Under the pieces are notes generated by a model. That model had not been told where the DNA came from. It did not search any database and was given only the letters and a program-made list of their open reading frames with translations. Shown here piece after piece: positions 26,744 through 37,514 of a stretch of DNA of 64,000 bases. A program made the position numbers and the translations under genes. Position 1 is the stretch's first letter. Every line of letters starts with the position of its first letter. The stretch covers positions 62,001 through 126,000 of the forward strand of contig DBRG01000019.1 in the NCBI GenBank assembly GCA_002305545.1, given 5' to 3'. This DNA comes from Bacteroidales bacterium UBA1374. Its GTDB lineage: Bacteria; Bacteroidota; Bacteroidia; Bacteroidales; UBA932.

Positions 26744-27206
26744 GAGGTGGTAAGTAGCAATTATTGCGTACGCGCAAATAAAGCCAATAATAACAGCATG
26801 TTACGAGATTTTATAACAAGACCGCAACTTACCACCTCCCTGCAAAATTGCTGAAATACAGGGAAGGTGGTAAGTAGTGAAAAACGTGACCGCGCCCATA
26901 ATGCGCAGGGAAACAGAGTGATGCGTGTTCTTGTAACATGGTTGTTACTTACCACCTCCCCCCAAAAACATCGAAAAACGGCAAAAACCGGGGAGGGTGG
27001 TAAGTAGTGAAAAACGTAACCGCGTCTATAACGCGCACAAAAACAGGATGTTGTGTGTTTTTGTAACATAATTGTTACTTACCACCTCCCTGTAAAACCG
27101 CTGAAATCCAGGGGGGTGGTAAGTTGTCACAAGGCAGTCCATACCTATAACACACACAATAATTGCATGTTATGTGTTTTGGCAACAAAGCCATCACTTA
27201 CCACCT
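26744..27206. repeat. Array C: four about 94-nt palindromic units with short palindromic spacers
   Basis: Units at 26744-26837, 26864-26957, 26994-27087 and 27114-27206 are 94, 94, 94 and 93 nt. Each is bounded by GGTGGTAAGT and ACTTACCACCT, i.e. terminal inverted repeats. Spacers are 26, 36 and 26 nt and also palindromic (CCTG...CAGG or CCCC...GGGG), so the array can fold either within units or across spacers. Units 2 and 3 are the most alike (GTGAAAAACGT start, TTGTAACAT near the end); unit 4 is more distant and unit 1 most distant. No open frame here looks like a gene. Confidence 0.9.
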
Positions 27207-27233
27207 CCTATAAAGCAACCAGGAACAATAATT

Positions 27234-27316
27234 GGTGCTGCGGAGCAGCGCCTTATTATGCGCAAAGGCCTTTGGCGCACCGCCTTGAAGATCAGCCTTG
27301 AAGACCTTCAGGCGGT
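27234..27316. repeat. Cluster D: three short hairpins
   Basis: Three adjacent inverted repeats. They are GGTGCTGC/GCAGCGCC (27234-27252), GCGCAAAGG/CCTTTGGCGC (27260-27278) and ACCGCCTTGAAG/CTTCAGGCGGT (27279-27316, one bulge). They follow array C directly and are unrelated in sequence to it. Confidence 0.75.
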
Positions 27317-27350
27317 TGTTGGTGCAGCAAACCGCATTAATGGCAAGGTC

Positions 27351-27548
27351 GCTTGAGTGCTAAGAACGGAGTGCCTTGGCTTAAAAGAAAAAGCACTCCG
27401 TTCTTAGCGCTCAGGCGATTGCCTGCAGGAAAGGTTGAAGCCTCGGCTTAAAAGAAAAAGCACTCCGTTCTTAGCACTCAGGCGACCGCCGGCAGGAAAG
27501 GTTGAAGCCTCGGCTTAAGGAAAAAACTTACCGTTTCTGAAGTTTAGG
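27351..27548. repeat. Element E: 24-bp hairpin with 67-bp tandem repeats
   Basis: A 24-bp inverted repeat (27351-27374 with 27393-27416, two G-T pairs) has a loop containing GGCTTAAAAGAAAAA. A 67-bp unit beginning CCTTGGC/CCTCGGC starts at 27374, 27441 and 27508 (third copy partial). The left arm can pair perfectly over 18 nt with the second copy too. The module shared with element A lies at each unit start. Confidence 0.88.
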
Positions 27549-27566
27549 ACCACGGAGCGCGGTACC

Positions 27567-30644
<3,078 letters not shown>

Positions 30645-30645
30645 C

Positions 30646-30696
30646 AAAAAAGATATATTGTAAATTTCGCAAAAGTAGAGAAATTTACAATATATC
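30646..30696 (-). terminator. Perfect 17-bp inverted repeat with T6: terminator of the DUF4402 gene, containing the usher promoter
   Basis: GATATATTGTAAATTTC at 30652-30668 is exactly complementary to 30680-30696, with an 11-nt loop. On the minus strand the stem is followed by six T (30651-30646), ending next to the usher-like ATG. The loop holds a -7 box, so the same element may also be an operator. Confidence 0.7.
30670..30677 (-). promoter_or_regulatory. -7 promoter box of the usher-like gene (TACTTTTG)
   Basis: A TAnnTTTG match in the loop of the 17-bp inverted repeat, 25 nt before the ATG at 30644. Confidence 0.55.
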
Positions 30697-30720
30697 AGGC
30701 GGTTCTTTGAACTTTAACTT

Positions 30721-31176
30721 TCAATTATATGCGAGAATGACAGTATAAGACCCCTGGTAGAGGCCGGAAGGCTGTTCCCGCAAAACATTGACATTACCGT
30801 TCAGGTGCAGTGTCTGATCTGCATCTGTCTGCTGATGGCAGGGTGTTTCACCGGCGTTTGCAGCGCATTTTTCCAGAGAAGTTTCAAGTGTCATGCACTC
30901 CCCACAACATGCCGTAAGGGAAGCCGGCCTTATCACAACATCCCAGGCAACATCGGTACCTGAATGAACAAAAAATTCTCCCAATAAAACGGTTTCATAA
31001 TTTTCTTGTTCTTCAAGGCCCTGGGACCTGGTAAATTCCATTTCATTGACAGATGCCGAGGAAATGCTTGCGGCATCCACTATTTCAGCGGTGATGTGAC
31101 CAGTAACAACGACCTGAGACATTAGCGGAGACACGATAGTCAGGCACAAAATGGATAGGATAATAATGTTTTTCAT
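30721..31176 (-). CDS. DUF4402-like secreted subunit
   Basis: A 151-residue secreted protein from the ATG at 31176; the 21 upstream codons are AT-rich leader. The signal peptide (MKNIIILSILCLTIVSPLMS) is followed by VVVTGHITAEIVDAASIS and ends LYQGSYTVILAYN, the pattern of DUF4402 and spore-coat-U-like pilin domains. Five cysteines lie in a mid-protein insert (ACCGEC, KCAAN, PCHQ). It lies just upstream of the usher-like gene on the same strand, which suggests a pilus or adhesin subunit exported by it. The function is inferred. Confidence 0.65.
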   Translation of the reverse strand: MKNIIILSILCLTIVSPLMSQVVVTGHITAEIVDAASISSASVNEMEFTRSQGLEEQENYETVLLGEFFVHSGTDVAWDVVIRPASLTACCGECMTLETSLEKCAANAGETPCHQQTDADQTLHLNGNVNVLREQPSGLYQGSYTVILAYN

Positions 31177-31194
31177 AGCCGTATATTTTTTGGC

Positions 31195-31211
31195 TTGAAC
31201 GTACAGTTCAA
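31195..31211. promoter_or_regulatory. Possible operator palindrome TTGAAC-N5-GTTCAA
   Basis: A 6-bp inverted repeat with 5-nt centre lies just downstream of, and partly over, the DUF4402 gene's -7 box, where a repressor could block initiation. Inferred from position alone. Confidence 0.4.
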
Positions 31212-31216
31212 ATATA
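31209..31216 (-). promoter_or_regulatory. -7 promoter box of the DUF4402 gene (TATATTTG)
   Basis: A TAnnTTTG match on the minus strand, 32 nt before the ATG at 31176. Confidence 0.55.
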
Positions 31217-31246
31217 AGGTTTTTATTTTTAAAAAACAAAATTTTT

Positions 31247-31254
31247 TATCTTTG
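31247..31254 (+). promoter_or_regulatory. -7 promoter box of the glycosyltransferase operon (TATCTTTG)
   Basis: A perfect TAnnTTTG match, 6 nt before the ATG at 31261. It favours this start over the upstream ATG at 31195 and implies almost no leader. Confidence 0.65.
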
Positions 31255-31260
31255 TTTACA

Positions 31261-32070
31261 ATGGTATCTGTCGTTATATCGACGTACAACCAACCCCGGT
31301 GGCTGGAACTTGTCCTGTATGGCTATAAATACCAGACTGTGAAAGATTTTGAACTGATCGTCGCCGATGACGGATCCGATCAGAGTACCCGCGAGGTCAT
31401 TGAAACGATGAGGCAGCAGGTTGATTTTAGGCTTAAACATGTTTATCAGGACGATGAGGGTTTCAGAAAATGCGCCATCCTGAACAAAGCCATTCTGGAG
31501 AGCAGCCGGGATTACCTGGTTTTCAGCGACGGGGACATTATTCCCCGGAAGGACTTCATCCAGGTGCATCTGCAAATGCGGCAGATGGGCAGGTTCCTTT
31601 CCGGAGGGACCGTGAGGCTGCCCTGTGAGATTTCGCATATGATTGGTGAAAGGGAGATTGCAACTGGAATCTGTTTTGACAGGCAATGGCTGGAGGAAAG
31701 GGGGCTAAAACGTTCTTTTAAGAACAACAAGTTGGATTCTTTTGGTTTGAAGGCGCATCTGCTGAATCGTTTTACGCCGGCCGGTGCAACCTGGAACGGA
31801 GGGAATGCCTCGGCCTGGAAAAAGGATATTGTACAAGTAAGGGGATTTGACCAGAGGCTTCGCTACGGAGGAGAAGACAGGGAATTCGGGGAAAGGATGG
31901 AGAGGCTGGGCATAAGGGGGATGCAGATCAGATATTCTGCCGTTACGCTGCACCTGGATCATCCTCGTGATTATGTTCATCACCCTGCATGGGAGTTTAA
32001 CAGGAAAGTACGCAGGGATAACCGGCGTAATAAAATTATTCAGACAGAATACGGATTAATTTTTAACTAA
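31261..32070 (+). CDS. Family 2 glycosyltransferase
   Basis: A 269-residue GT-A enzyme. The N-terminal MVSVVISTYNQPRWLELVL and VADDGSDQST bind the nucleotide sugar, FSDGDIIPRKDF carries the DxD-type metal site near residue 97, and the C-terminal half has RYGGEDREFGERM, as in the galactosyltransferase-like C domain of chondroitin-polymerase-type enzymes. No signal or membrane span is seen. It is first in a close-packed run with DUF4234, DUF2752, uxaC and exuT genes, which does not reveal the acceptor. Confidence 0.9.
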   Translation: MVSVVISTYNQPRWLELVLYGYKYQTVKDFELIVADDGSDQSTREVIETMRQQVDFRLKHVYQDDEGFRKCAILNKAILESSRDYLVFSDGDIIPRKDFIQVHLQMRQMGRFLSGGTVRLPCEISHMIGEREIATGICFDRQWLEERGLKRSFKNNKLDSFGLKAHLLNRFTPAGATWNGGNASAWKKDIVQVRGFDQRLRYGGEDREFGERMERLGIRGMQIRYSAVTLHLDHPRDYVHHPAWEFNRKVRRDNRRNKIIQTEYGLIFN

Positions 32071-32081
32071 AACGATTGATT

Positions 32082-32438
32082 ATGCAGATTATTGACAACA
32101 TCCCCGAATTTAAAAGAGAACCCCTGGTAGTGCTCCTGTTAGGATTCATCACATGCGGCCTGTATCTTATATACTGGAACCTGCAAGCCGCCAAGGTTTT
32201 TAATGCCTTGAACGGCAGGGAGATACTGTCACCTGTTGTGGCAGTTTTCGCCGGTTGCATATGGCCGGTCAACATGTATTTTTTCTTTATCGTAGGCCGG
32301 GATGGCATGCCCGCCCTGGACCAAAGGCTGGGAATACCCGAAAGGGACCAGTCCATCTTGCTGATGTTGCTCGGGTTTTTCTTTCCCATGATCGCAGCCA
32401 TGATCGTACAAAGCGAGATCAATAAACTATACAAATAA
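32082..32438 (+). CDS. DUF4234-like small membrane protein
   Basis: A 118-residue protein with three hydrophobic spans. The opening KREPLVVLLLGFITCGLY, followed by LIYWNLQAAKVFNALNG, is the DUF4234 pattern. The ATG at 32082 is used; the frame opens 6 nt earlier at a TTG. It begins 11 nt after the glycosyltransferase. The function is unknown. Confidence 0.75.
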   Translation: MQIIDNIPEFKREPLVVLLLGFITCGLYLIYWNLQAAKVFNALNGREILSPVVAVFAGCIWPVNMYFFFIVGRDGMPALDQRLGIPERDQSILLMLLGFFFPMIAAMIVQSEINKLYK

Positions 32439-32445
32439 ACCCATC

Positions 32446-32886
32446 GTGGGAAGCAGGCGTAAAATAATAGCAATAACAGCCTTGCTCCTTTTTTTGCTCA
32501 TGCCCCTGGTGATCCTCCTTTTTGATCCCGCGGCAGATCATTTGCAGGCCAGCCAGTCATTCTGTCCATTTAAAATGCTGACGGGACTGCCATGTCCTGG
32601 CTGTGGCATGGTCAAATCCATGGTTTCCCTCTATAGGGGAGAATGGATAGAAAGCCTGGAATTCCACCTTTTTGGACCGGTGCTAGTTCTGTTTTTTGCA
32701 TGTGCCCTGGTTGTGATGGCTGCCGGGCTGATAAGGGGAAAGGATTATTCCTTCAGATGGCTGTACAATCCCCGGGTGGCCTGGTCAGTAGCCATTATTT
32801 TAGGAGTGTGGCATCTGACAAGACTTGTCAGTTTTATCCTTACGCATGATCTGAACCAGATACTTAAAGAATCCATATGGGCATAA
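32446..32886 (+). CDS. DUF2752 membrane protein
   Basis: A 146-residue protein with about three membrane spans and the DUF2752 signature: CPFKMLTGLPCPGCGMVKS near residues 38-56, followed by a GEWIESLEFHLFGP segment. The start is a GTG at 32446, 7 nt after the DUF4234 stop; no better ATG precedes the first span. The function is unknown. Confidence 0.85.
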   Translation: MGSRRKIIAITALLLFLLMPLVILLFDPAADHLQASQSFCPFKMLTGLPCPGCGMVKSMVSLYRGEWIESLEFHLFGPVLVLFFACALVVMAAGLIRGKDYSFRWLYNPRVAWSVAIILGVWHLTRLVSFILTHDLNQILKESIWA

Positions 32887-32896
32887 ACGCAGCATC

Positions 32897-34306
32897 ATGA
32901 AAAACTTTAATGACGAGAATTTTCTTTTACAGACCAGAACGGCGGAACGGCTTTACCACGATTATGCCAAGGACCTCCCCATCATTGATTATCATTGCCA
33001 TCTCGACCCTTCTGAAATTGCCTGTGACAGGATATTTGAGAACATGACCCGCCTGTGGCTTAATGGTGATCATTATAAATGGAGGGCCATGCGGGCCCAT
33101 GGCATTGACGAGCGGTACATAACCGGCCGGGATACTCCTGATTGGGAAAAATTTCTAAAATGGGCAGAAACAGTACCCTTCACCATGCGCAATCCTTTGT
33201 ATCACTGGACACACATGGAGTTGAAGCGAGGTTTTGGGATCAGGGAATTGCTTGAGCCAAAGACGGCAGAAACGATCTACGGCCAATGCAACGACCTGCT
33301 ACACCAGCCCGGGTATAGTGCCCGGGGACTCGTTCAGAAATTTGGGGTGGAGGCTCTTTGCACTACCGACGATCCGGCCGATTCTTTGGAACATCACGCA
33401 ACACTGGTACGTGACGGTTATCCTGTAAAGGTGCTTCCAGCCTGGCGGGCAGACAAATCCATGGCCATTGAGGAACCTGCAACATACCGGAAGTATGTGG
33501 AAAAGCTTTCGGAAGTTTCCGGTATAACCATATATTCTTACACAACCCTGATGGAGGCCTTGCGCAAACGCCATGATTTCTTTCATGCCATGGGATGCCG
33601 CCTTTCCGATCACGGGCTGGAGGAATTTTATTCCCTGGAAAATACAGATGCCGGTACCGATGCCATTTTCCGCCGTGTGATGGATGGTAAACAACCGGAC
33701 GAAAAAGAGATCCGCCAATTTAAAACAGCCATGCTAGTGGAGTTCGGGATTATGGATTGGGAAAAAGGCTGGACCCAGCAATTCCATTACGGGGCTTTAC
33801 GAAATACCAATACACGCATGTTCCGCAGGATTGGCCCCGATACCGGGTATGATTCCATAGGAGATTTCACGGTTGCAAAAAATATGTCACGCTTTCTGGA
33901 TATGCTGGACAGCCGTGACAAACTCGCAAAAACCATCATCTATAACCTGAATCCCCGGGATAACGAAATGGTTGCCACGATGGCCGGGAATTTCCAGGAT
34001 GGGAGGATCCCGGGGAAGATCCAGTTTGGAGCCGCCTGGTGGTTCCTTGACCAGAAAGACGGGATGGAAAAACAAATCAATACTTTATCCCTGCTTGGAC
34101 TTATAAGCCGGTTTGTGGGCATGCTCACAGATTCAAGGTGTTTTTTAAGCTATTCACGTCATGACTATTTCCGAAGGACTCTATGTAACCTTCTGGGAAA
34201 CGACATAGAGCAGGGATTGCTTCCTGCCGGCGAAATTGATTTTATTGGCAGTCAGATTGTTCAGGCTGTCTGTTATTACAATGCCCGCGATTATTTTAAA
34301 TTCTGA
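32897..34306 (+). CDS. uxaC: Glucuronate isomerase
   Basis: A 469-residue amidohydrolase-fold enzyme that isomerises D-glucuronate to fructuronate and D-galacturonate to tagaturonate, the first cytoplasmic step of hexuronate use. Diagnostic segments are IIDYHCHLDPSEIA near residue 30, VEALCTTDDPADSLEHH near 150, and GAAWWFLDQKDGM and SYSRHDYFRRTLCNLLG near the end. Length is normal. It is 10 nt after the DUF2752 gene and 2 nt before exuT. Confidence 0.97.
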   Translation: MKNFNDENFLLQTRTAERLYHDYAKDLPIIDYHCHLDPSEIACDRIFENMTRLWLNGDHYKWRAMRAHGIDERYITGRDTPDWEKFLKWAETVPFTMRNPLYHWTHMELKRGFGIRELLEPKTAETIYGQCNDLLHQPGYSARGLVQKFGVEALCTTDDPADSLEHHATLVRDGYPVKVLPAWRADKSMAIEEPATYRKYVEKLSEVSGITIYSYTTLMEALRKRHDFFHAMGCRLSDHGLEEFYSLENTDAGTDAIFRRVMDGKQPDEKEIRQFKTAMLVEFGIMDWEKGWTQQFHYGALRNTNTRMFRRIGPDTGYDSIGDFTVAKNMSRFLDMLDSRDKLAKTIIYNLNPRDNEMVATMAGNFQDGRIPGKIQFGAAWWFLDQKDGMEKQINTLSLLGLISRFVGMLTDSRCFLSYSRHDYFRRTLCNLLGNDIEQGLLPAGEIDFIGSQIVQAVCYYNARDYFKF

Positions 34307-34308
34307 CT

Positions 34309-35748
34309 ATGGAAATGAAACAGGCAGCGGAAAAAATGACAAGATACCGGTGGACAATCTGTTCCATGTTGTTTTTTGCCACTACCATTAATTATCTGGA
34401 CCGCCAGGTGCTGTCACTCACCTGGATGGACTTCATTGCCCCTGAATTTCACTGGACTAATGTGCATTACGGAAAGATCACGGGCTTTTTCTCCATCATG
34501 TATGCCATTGGAGTCTTGTTTGCCGGAAGGATTGTAGACAGGCTGGGTACAAAAAAAGGGTATTTGTGGGCTATACTGATATGGTCTGTGGGTGCCTGTT
34601 TGCATGCATTATGCGGAGTGATCACGCAGGCTGTGGTGGGACTGGACAGTGTCCAGGCGTTGCGGATGGCTCATGCAGTGGATGTAGTGGCACGGATAAC
34701 AACGGTAAGCGTATCGCTGTTTATATTTGCCCGGAGCATTCTGGCGATAGGGGAAGCAGGAAACTTTCCGGCTGCCGTTAAGGCTACGGCAGAATACTTC
34801 CCGAAGAAGGACAGGGGATTTGCCACCAGCATCTTCAATGCGGGAGCAACGGTGGGTGCATTGGTGGCCCCGGTAAGCGTTCCGCTGATCGCTACAAGGT
34901 TTGGATGGGAAGCAGCCTTTCTGGCCATAGGTTCACTCGGCTTTATATGGATGGGTATCTGGATCTTTGTATATAAGAAACCGGAAGTGCACCCCAAAGT
35001 AAACAAAGCCGAACTGATTTATATACAGCAGGACGGAGAGGACGTGCCCACACCTGACATCAGGGCAACGGACCAGGACAGGATATCTTTCTGGAAGTGT
35101 CTGACATTCAGGCAAACATGGGCATTTGCGGCAGGGAAATTCATGACTGACGGGGTATGGTGGTTTTTTCTTTTCTGGACGCCTGCCTACCTGAGTTCAG
35201 TCTATGACCTCCCATCCAATAATCCTACGGCACAATTGCTGATTTTTGTTCTTTATGCCATAACGCTGCTTTCAATTATAGGAGGGTGGCTGCCTACATA
35301 CTTTGTTGAAAAGAAAGGCATGGAACCGTATTCGGGACGCATGAGGGCCATGCTGATATTTGCATTTTTCCCTTTACTGACCATGTTTGCTCAGCCTCTT
35401 GGAAATATTTCTTATTGGATTCCCGTTATCATCATAGGAATTGCAGGAGCAGCACACCAGGCCTGGTCGGCCAATTTATACTCTACCATAGGGGATATGT
35501 TTCCCAAAAGCACAATTGCTACAATTACCGGCATAGGTACAACGGCCGGGATGATTTCTTCTTATGTGATCAATCGTTTTTCCGGAGCCCTGTTCGATCA
35601 CGCTGCCAACACGCAAATGACCTTTATGGGATTCAAAGGTGAACCTGCAGGATACTTCATAGTTTTCTGCATTTGTTCGGCTGCCTATCTAATAGGTTGG
35701 GTAATCATGAAAACGCTGGTTCCCCGCTACAGCAAGATCATTGTTTAG
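34309..35748 (+). CDS. exuT: Hexuronate transporter, MFS family (ExuT-like)
   Basis: A 479-residue inner-membrane transporter with about 12 spans of the anion:cation symporter branch. FFATTINYLDRQVLSLTWM begins the first span, GRIVDRLGTKKGY is the loop 2-3 motif, and GEAGNFPAAVKATAEYF is typical of hexuronate carriers. Adjacency to uxaC supports galacturonate/glucuronate as substrate. Its 3' end overlaps the convergent eda by 11 nt. Confidence 0.92.
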   Translation: MEMKQAAEKMTRYRWTICSMLFFATTINYLDRQVLSLTWMDFIAPEFHWTNVHYGKITGFFSIMYAIGVLFAGRIVDRLGTKKGYLWAILIWSVGACLHALCGVITQAVVGLDSVQALRMAHAVDVVARITTVSVSLFIFARSILAIGEAGNFPAAVKATAEYFPKKDRGFATSIFNAGATVGALVAPVSVPLIATRFGWEAAFLAIGSLGFIWMGIWIFVYKKPEVHPKVNKAELIYIQQDGEDVPTPDIRATDQDRISFWKCLTFRQTWAFAAGKFMTDGVWWFFLFWTPAYLSSVYDLPSNNPTAQLLIFVLYAITLLSIIGGWLPTYFVEKKGMEPYSGRMRAMLIFAFFPLLTMFAQPLGNISYWIPVIIIGIAGAAHQAWSANLYSTIGDMFPKSTIATITGIGTTAGMISSYVINRFSGALFDHAANTQMTFMGFKGEPAGYFIVFCICSAAYLIGWVIMKTLVPRYSKIIV

Positions 35749-36415
35749 TTCTTACCCGGGCAATTGCTTCCAGGGAGCGTTTACACAGGCCGGATATACT
35801 ATCCCAGTTTTCTGCATTTATGAGCTCATTGGTGAAGAGTGCAGAACCCATGCCCACACATGTGGCTCCCGCCCTGAACCATTCCTGAAGGTTGGCTTCT
35901 TCCGGTTTTACCCCTCCGCTTATCAGGAACAGGCTGCGGGGCATCGGAGCTTTCAGGCTTTTGACAAATGAGGGCCCGCCTATTTGGTCTGCCGGGAATA
36001 TCTTACAAATATCACATCCTGCTTCCTGGGCATTCCCCACTTCTGTGGCAGTAGCGCAACCGGGAATGTATGGGATTTGTCTTCTGTTGCATAAAGCAGC
36101 TATCGAAGGATTGAAATTCGGCCCTACTATAAATGAGGCTCCCAGCTGAAGGAACAAGGCGGCCGTGGCCTGGTCTGTAACCGTGCCGGCTCCAAGGATA
36201 AGGCCCGGACATTTTTTTGCTGCGAATATTTCAAGGGAGGCAAACACATCGTGTGCGAAATCCCCCCGGTTTGTGAATTCGAATAAGCGTACACCTGCCC
36301 TGTAACAGGCATACATAGCTTTTTCTGCTGTTTGTGTATCGGGATGGTAAAAAACCGGGATGAAACCTGTCCCAAAAATTGCTTCCATAACCTCCCATTT
36401 GCCAAATCTTGCCAT
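35738..36415 (-). CDS. eda: 2-keto-3-deoxy-6-phosphogluconate aldolase
   Basis: A 225-residue class I aldolase that splits KDPG into pyruvate and glyceraldehyde-3-phosphate, the last step of the hexuronate route. The catalytic Glu appears in FEFTNRGD near residue 47 and the Schiff-base Lys in CDICKIFPADQIGG near 140; a SGGVKPEEANLQEWF segment binds phosphate. It follows kdgK by 11 nt. Confidence 0.96.
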   Translation of the reverse strand: MARFGKWEVMEAIFGTGFIPVFYHPDTQTAEKAMYACYRAGVRLFEFTNRGDFAHDVFASLEIFAAKKCPGLILGAGTVTDQATAALFLQLGASFIVGPNFNPSIAALCNRRQIPYIPGCATATEVGNAQEAGCDICKIFPADQIGGPSFVKSLKAPMPRSLFLISGGVKPEEANLQEWFRAGATCVGMGSALFTNELINAENWDSISGLCKRSLEAIARVRTKQ

Positions 36416-36426
36416 AATGATAGAAT

Positions 36427-37461
36427 TTATCTGTTTACCCGTCCCGAGGCATCTCCCTCCATAAGGGTTTCCACTTCTTTAACTGTGACGCGGTTAAAAT
36501 CGCCGTGAATGGTATGTTTCAGACACGAGGCGGCTGTGGCAAAACGAAGGGCTTTTCCATGGTCTGACGGCCAGGTAAGCAATCCGTAAATCAATCCGCC
36601 GGCAAAAGAATCGCCTGCGCCAATCCTGTCCACAATATGGGTGATGTCGTATACGGGGGCAGTGTGCAGGGTCTTGCCATCCCAAAGTATGCCGGACCAT
36701 GTGTTGTGATCTGCACTTAAGGAACCCCGCAGTGTGAATGCAATGATACGGGCCTGTGGGAAGCGCTTGTTCAGTTCCCGGCAAACAAAATCAAAGTCAG
36801 AGGCAGTCGCTTTTCCGGCAGTCGCACTAAATCCTTCCGGTCTGATATTGAAAATCATTTCGGCGTCTTCCTCGTTCCCTATAATAATATCACATTCCTC
36901 TACCAGGGCTGTCATAACCTGGGAGGCCTGTTTGCCGTATTTCCACAATTTTTTCCGGTAATTCAGGTCACAAGATACCATTATGCCCATTTTTTTTGCA
37001 ACCTTCACAGCCTCCATGCAGGTGAGGGCTGCTCCATGGCTTACAGCCGGTGTTATGCCTGTCCAGTGAAACCATGTAGCCTCTTTCAGCACCTCTTCCC
37101 AGCGGATCATGCCCGGGTTGATTTCGGCAAAGGAAGAATGTTCCCTGTCGTAGATCACCAGGGATGGCCTTGCAACTGACCCTGTTTCCAGGTAGTAAAG
37201 TCCCATGCGATTACCTCCTGTGATCGCATAAGAAACGTCAACCCCATGAGAACGCAATTCTTTCAGACAAGCAGCTGCAAGGTCATTGTCGGGGAGCCTG
37301 GTTATAAAGGAAGCAGGGATCCCATAATGGGAAAGGGATACTGCAACATTGGCTTCACCGCCCCCGAAAGTGGCATTAAACCTGTCAGACTGTCCCAGGC
37401 GAAGGTGATGGGGCACAGCCAGCCTGAGCATAATCTCTCCGAATGTGACAACTTTTGCCAT
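36427..37461 (-). CDS. kdgK: 2-keto-3-deoxygluconate kinase, PfkB family
   Basis: A 344-residue sugar kinase that makes KDPG from KDG. N-terminal FGEIMLRLAVP and GGGEANVAVSLSHYG and the C-terminal DRIGAGDSFAGGLIYG with the catalytic Asp fit the PfkB family. Its pairing with eda supports KDG as the substrate. It has its own -7 box 24 nt upstream and runs convergent to uxaC-exuT. Confidence 0.94.
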   Translation of the reverse strand: MAKVVTFGEIMLRLAVPHHLRLGQSDRFNATFGGGEANVAVSLSHYGIPASFITRLPDNDLAAACLKELRSHGVDVSYAITGGNRMGLYYLETGSVARPSLVIYDREHSSFAEINPGMIRWEEVLKEATWFHWTGITPAVSHGAALTCMEAVKVAKKMGIMVSCDLNYRKKLWKYGKQASQVMTALVEECDIIIGNEEDAEMIFNIRPEGFSATAGKATASDFDFVCRELNKRFPQARIIAFTLRGSLSADHNTWSGILWDGKTLHTAPVYDITHIVDRIGAGDSFAGGLIYGLLTWPSDHGKALRFATAASCLKHTIHGDFNRVTVKEVETLMEGDASGRVNR

Positions 37462-37485
37462 GAACTTACTATTTGCGAGTCATGA

Positions 37486-37493
37486 CAAATATA
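37486..37493 (-). promoter_or_regulatory. -7 promoter box of kdgK-eda (TATATTTG)
   Basis: A TAnnTTTG match on the minus strand, 24 nt before the kdgK ATG. Confidence 0.55.
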
Positions 37494-37514
37494 CAAAAAA
37501 CGGAAAGAGAAGTC

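Noticed and set aside
26744..27206. CRISPR array
   Set aside because: Repeats are 94 nt and diverged, the spacers are related to one another and palindromic, and no cas genes are near.
26396..27356. Several open frames of 60-102 codons in the repeat region
   Set aside because: They follow the palindromes on both strands, have odd composition and no family pattern; they are by-products of the repeats.
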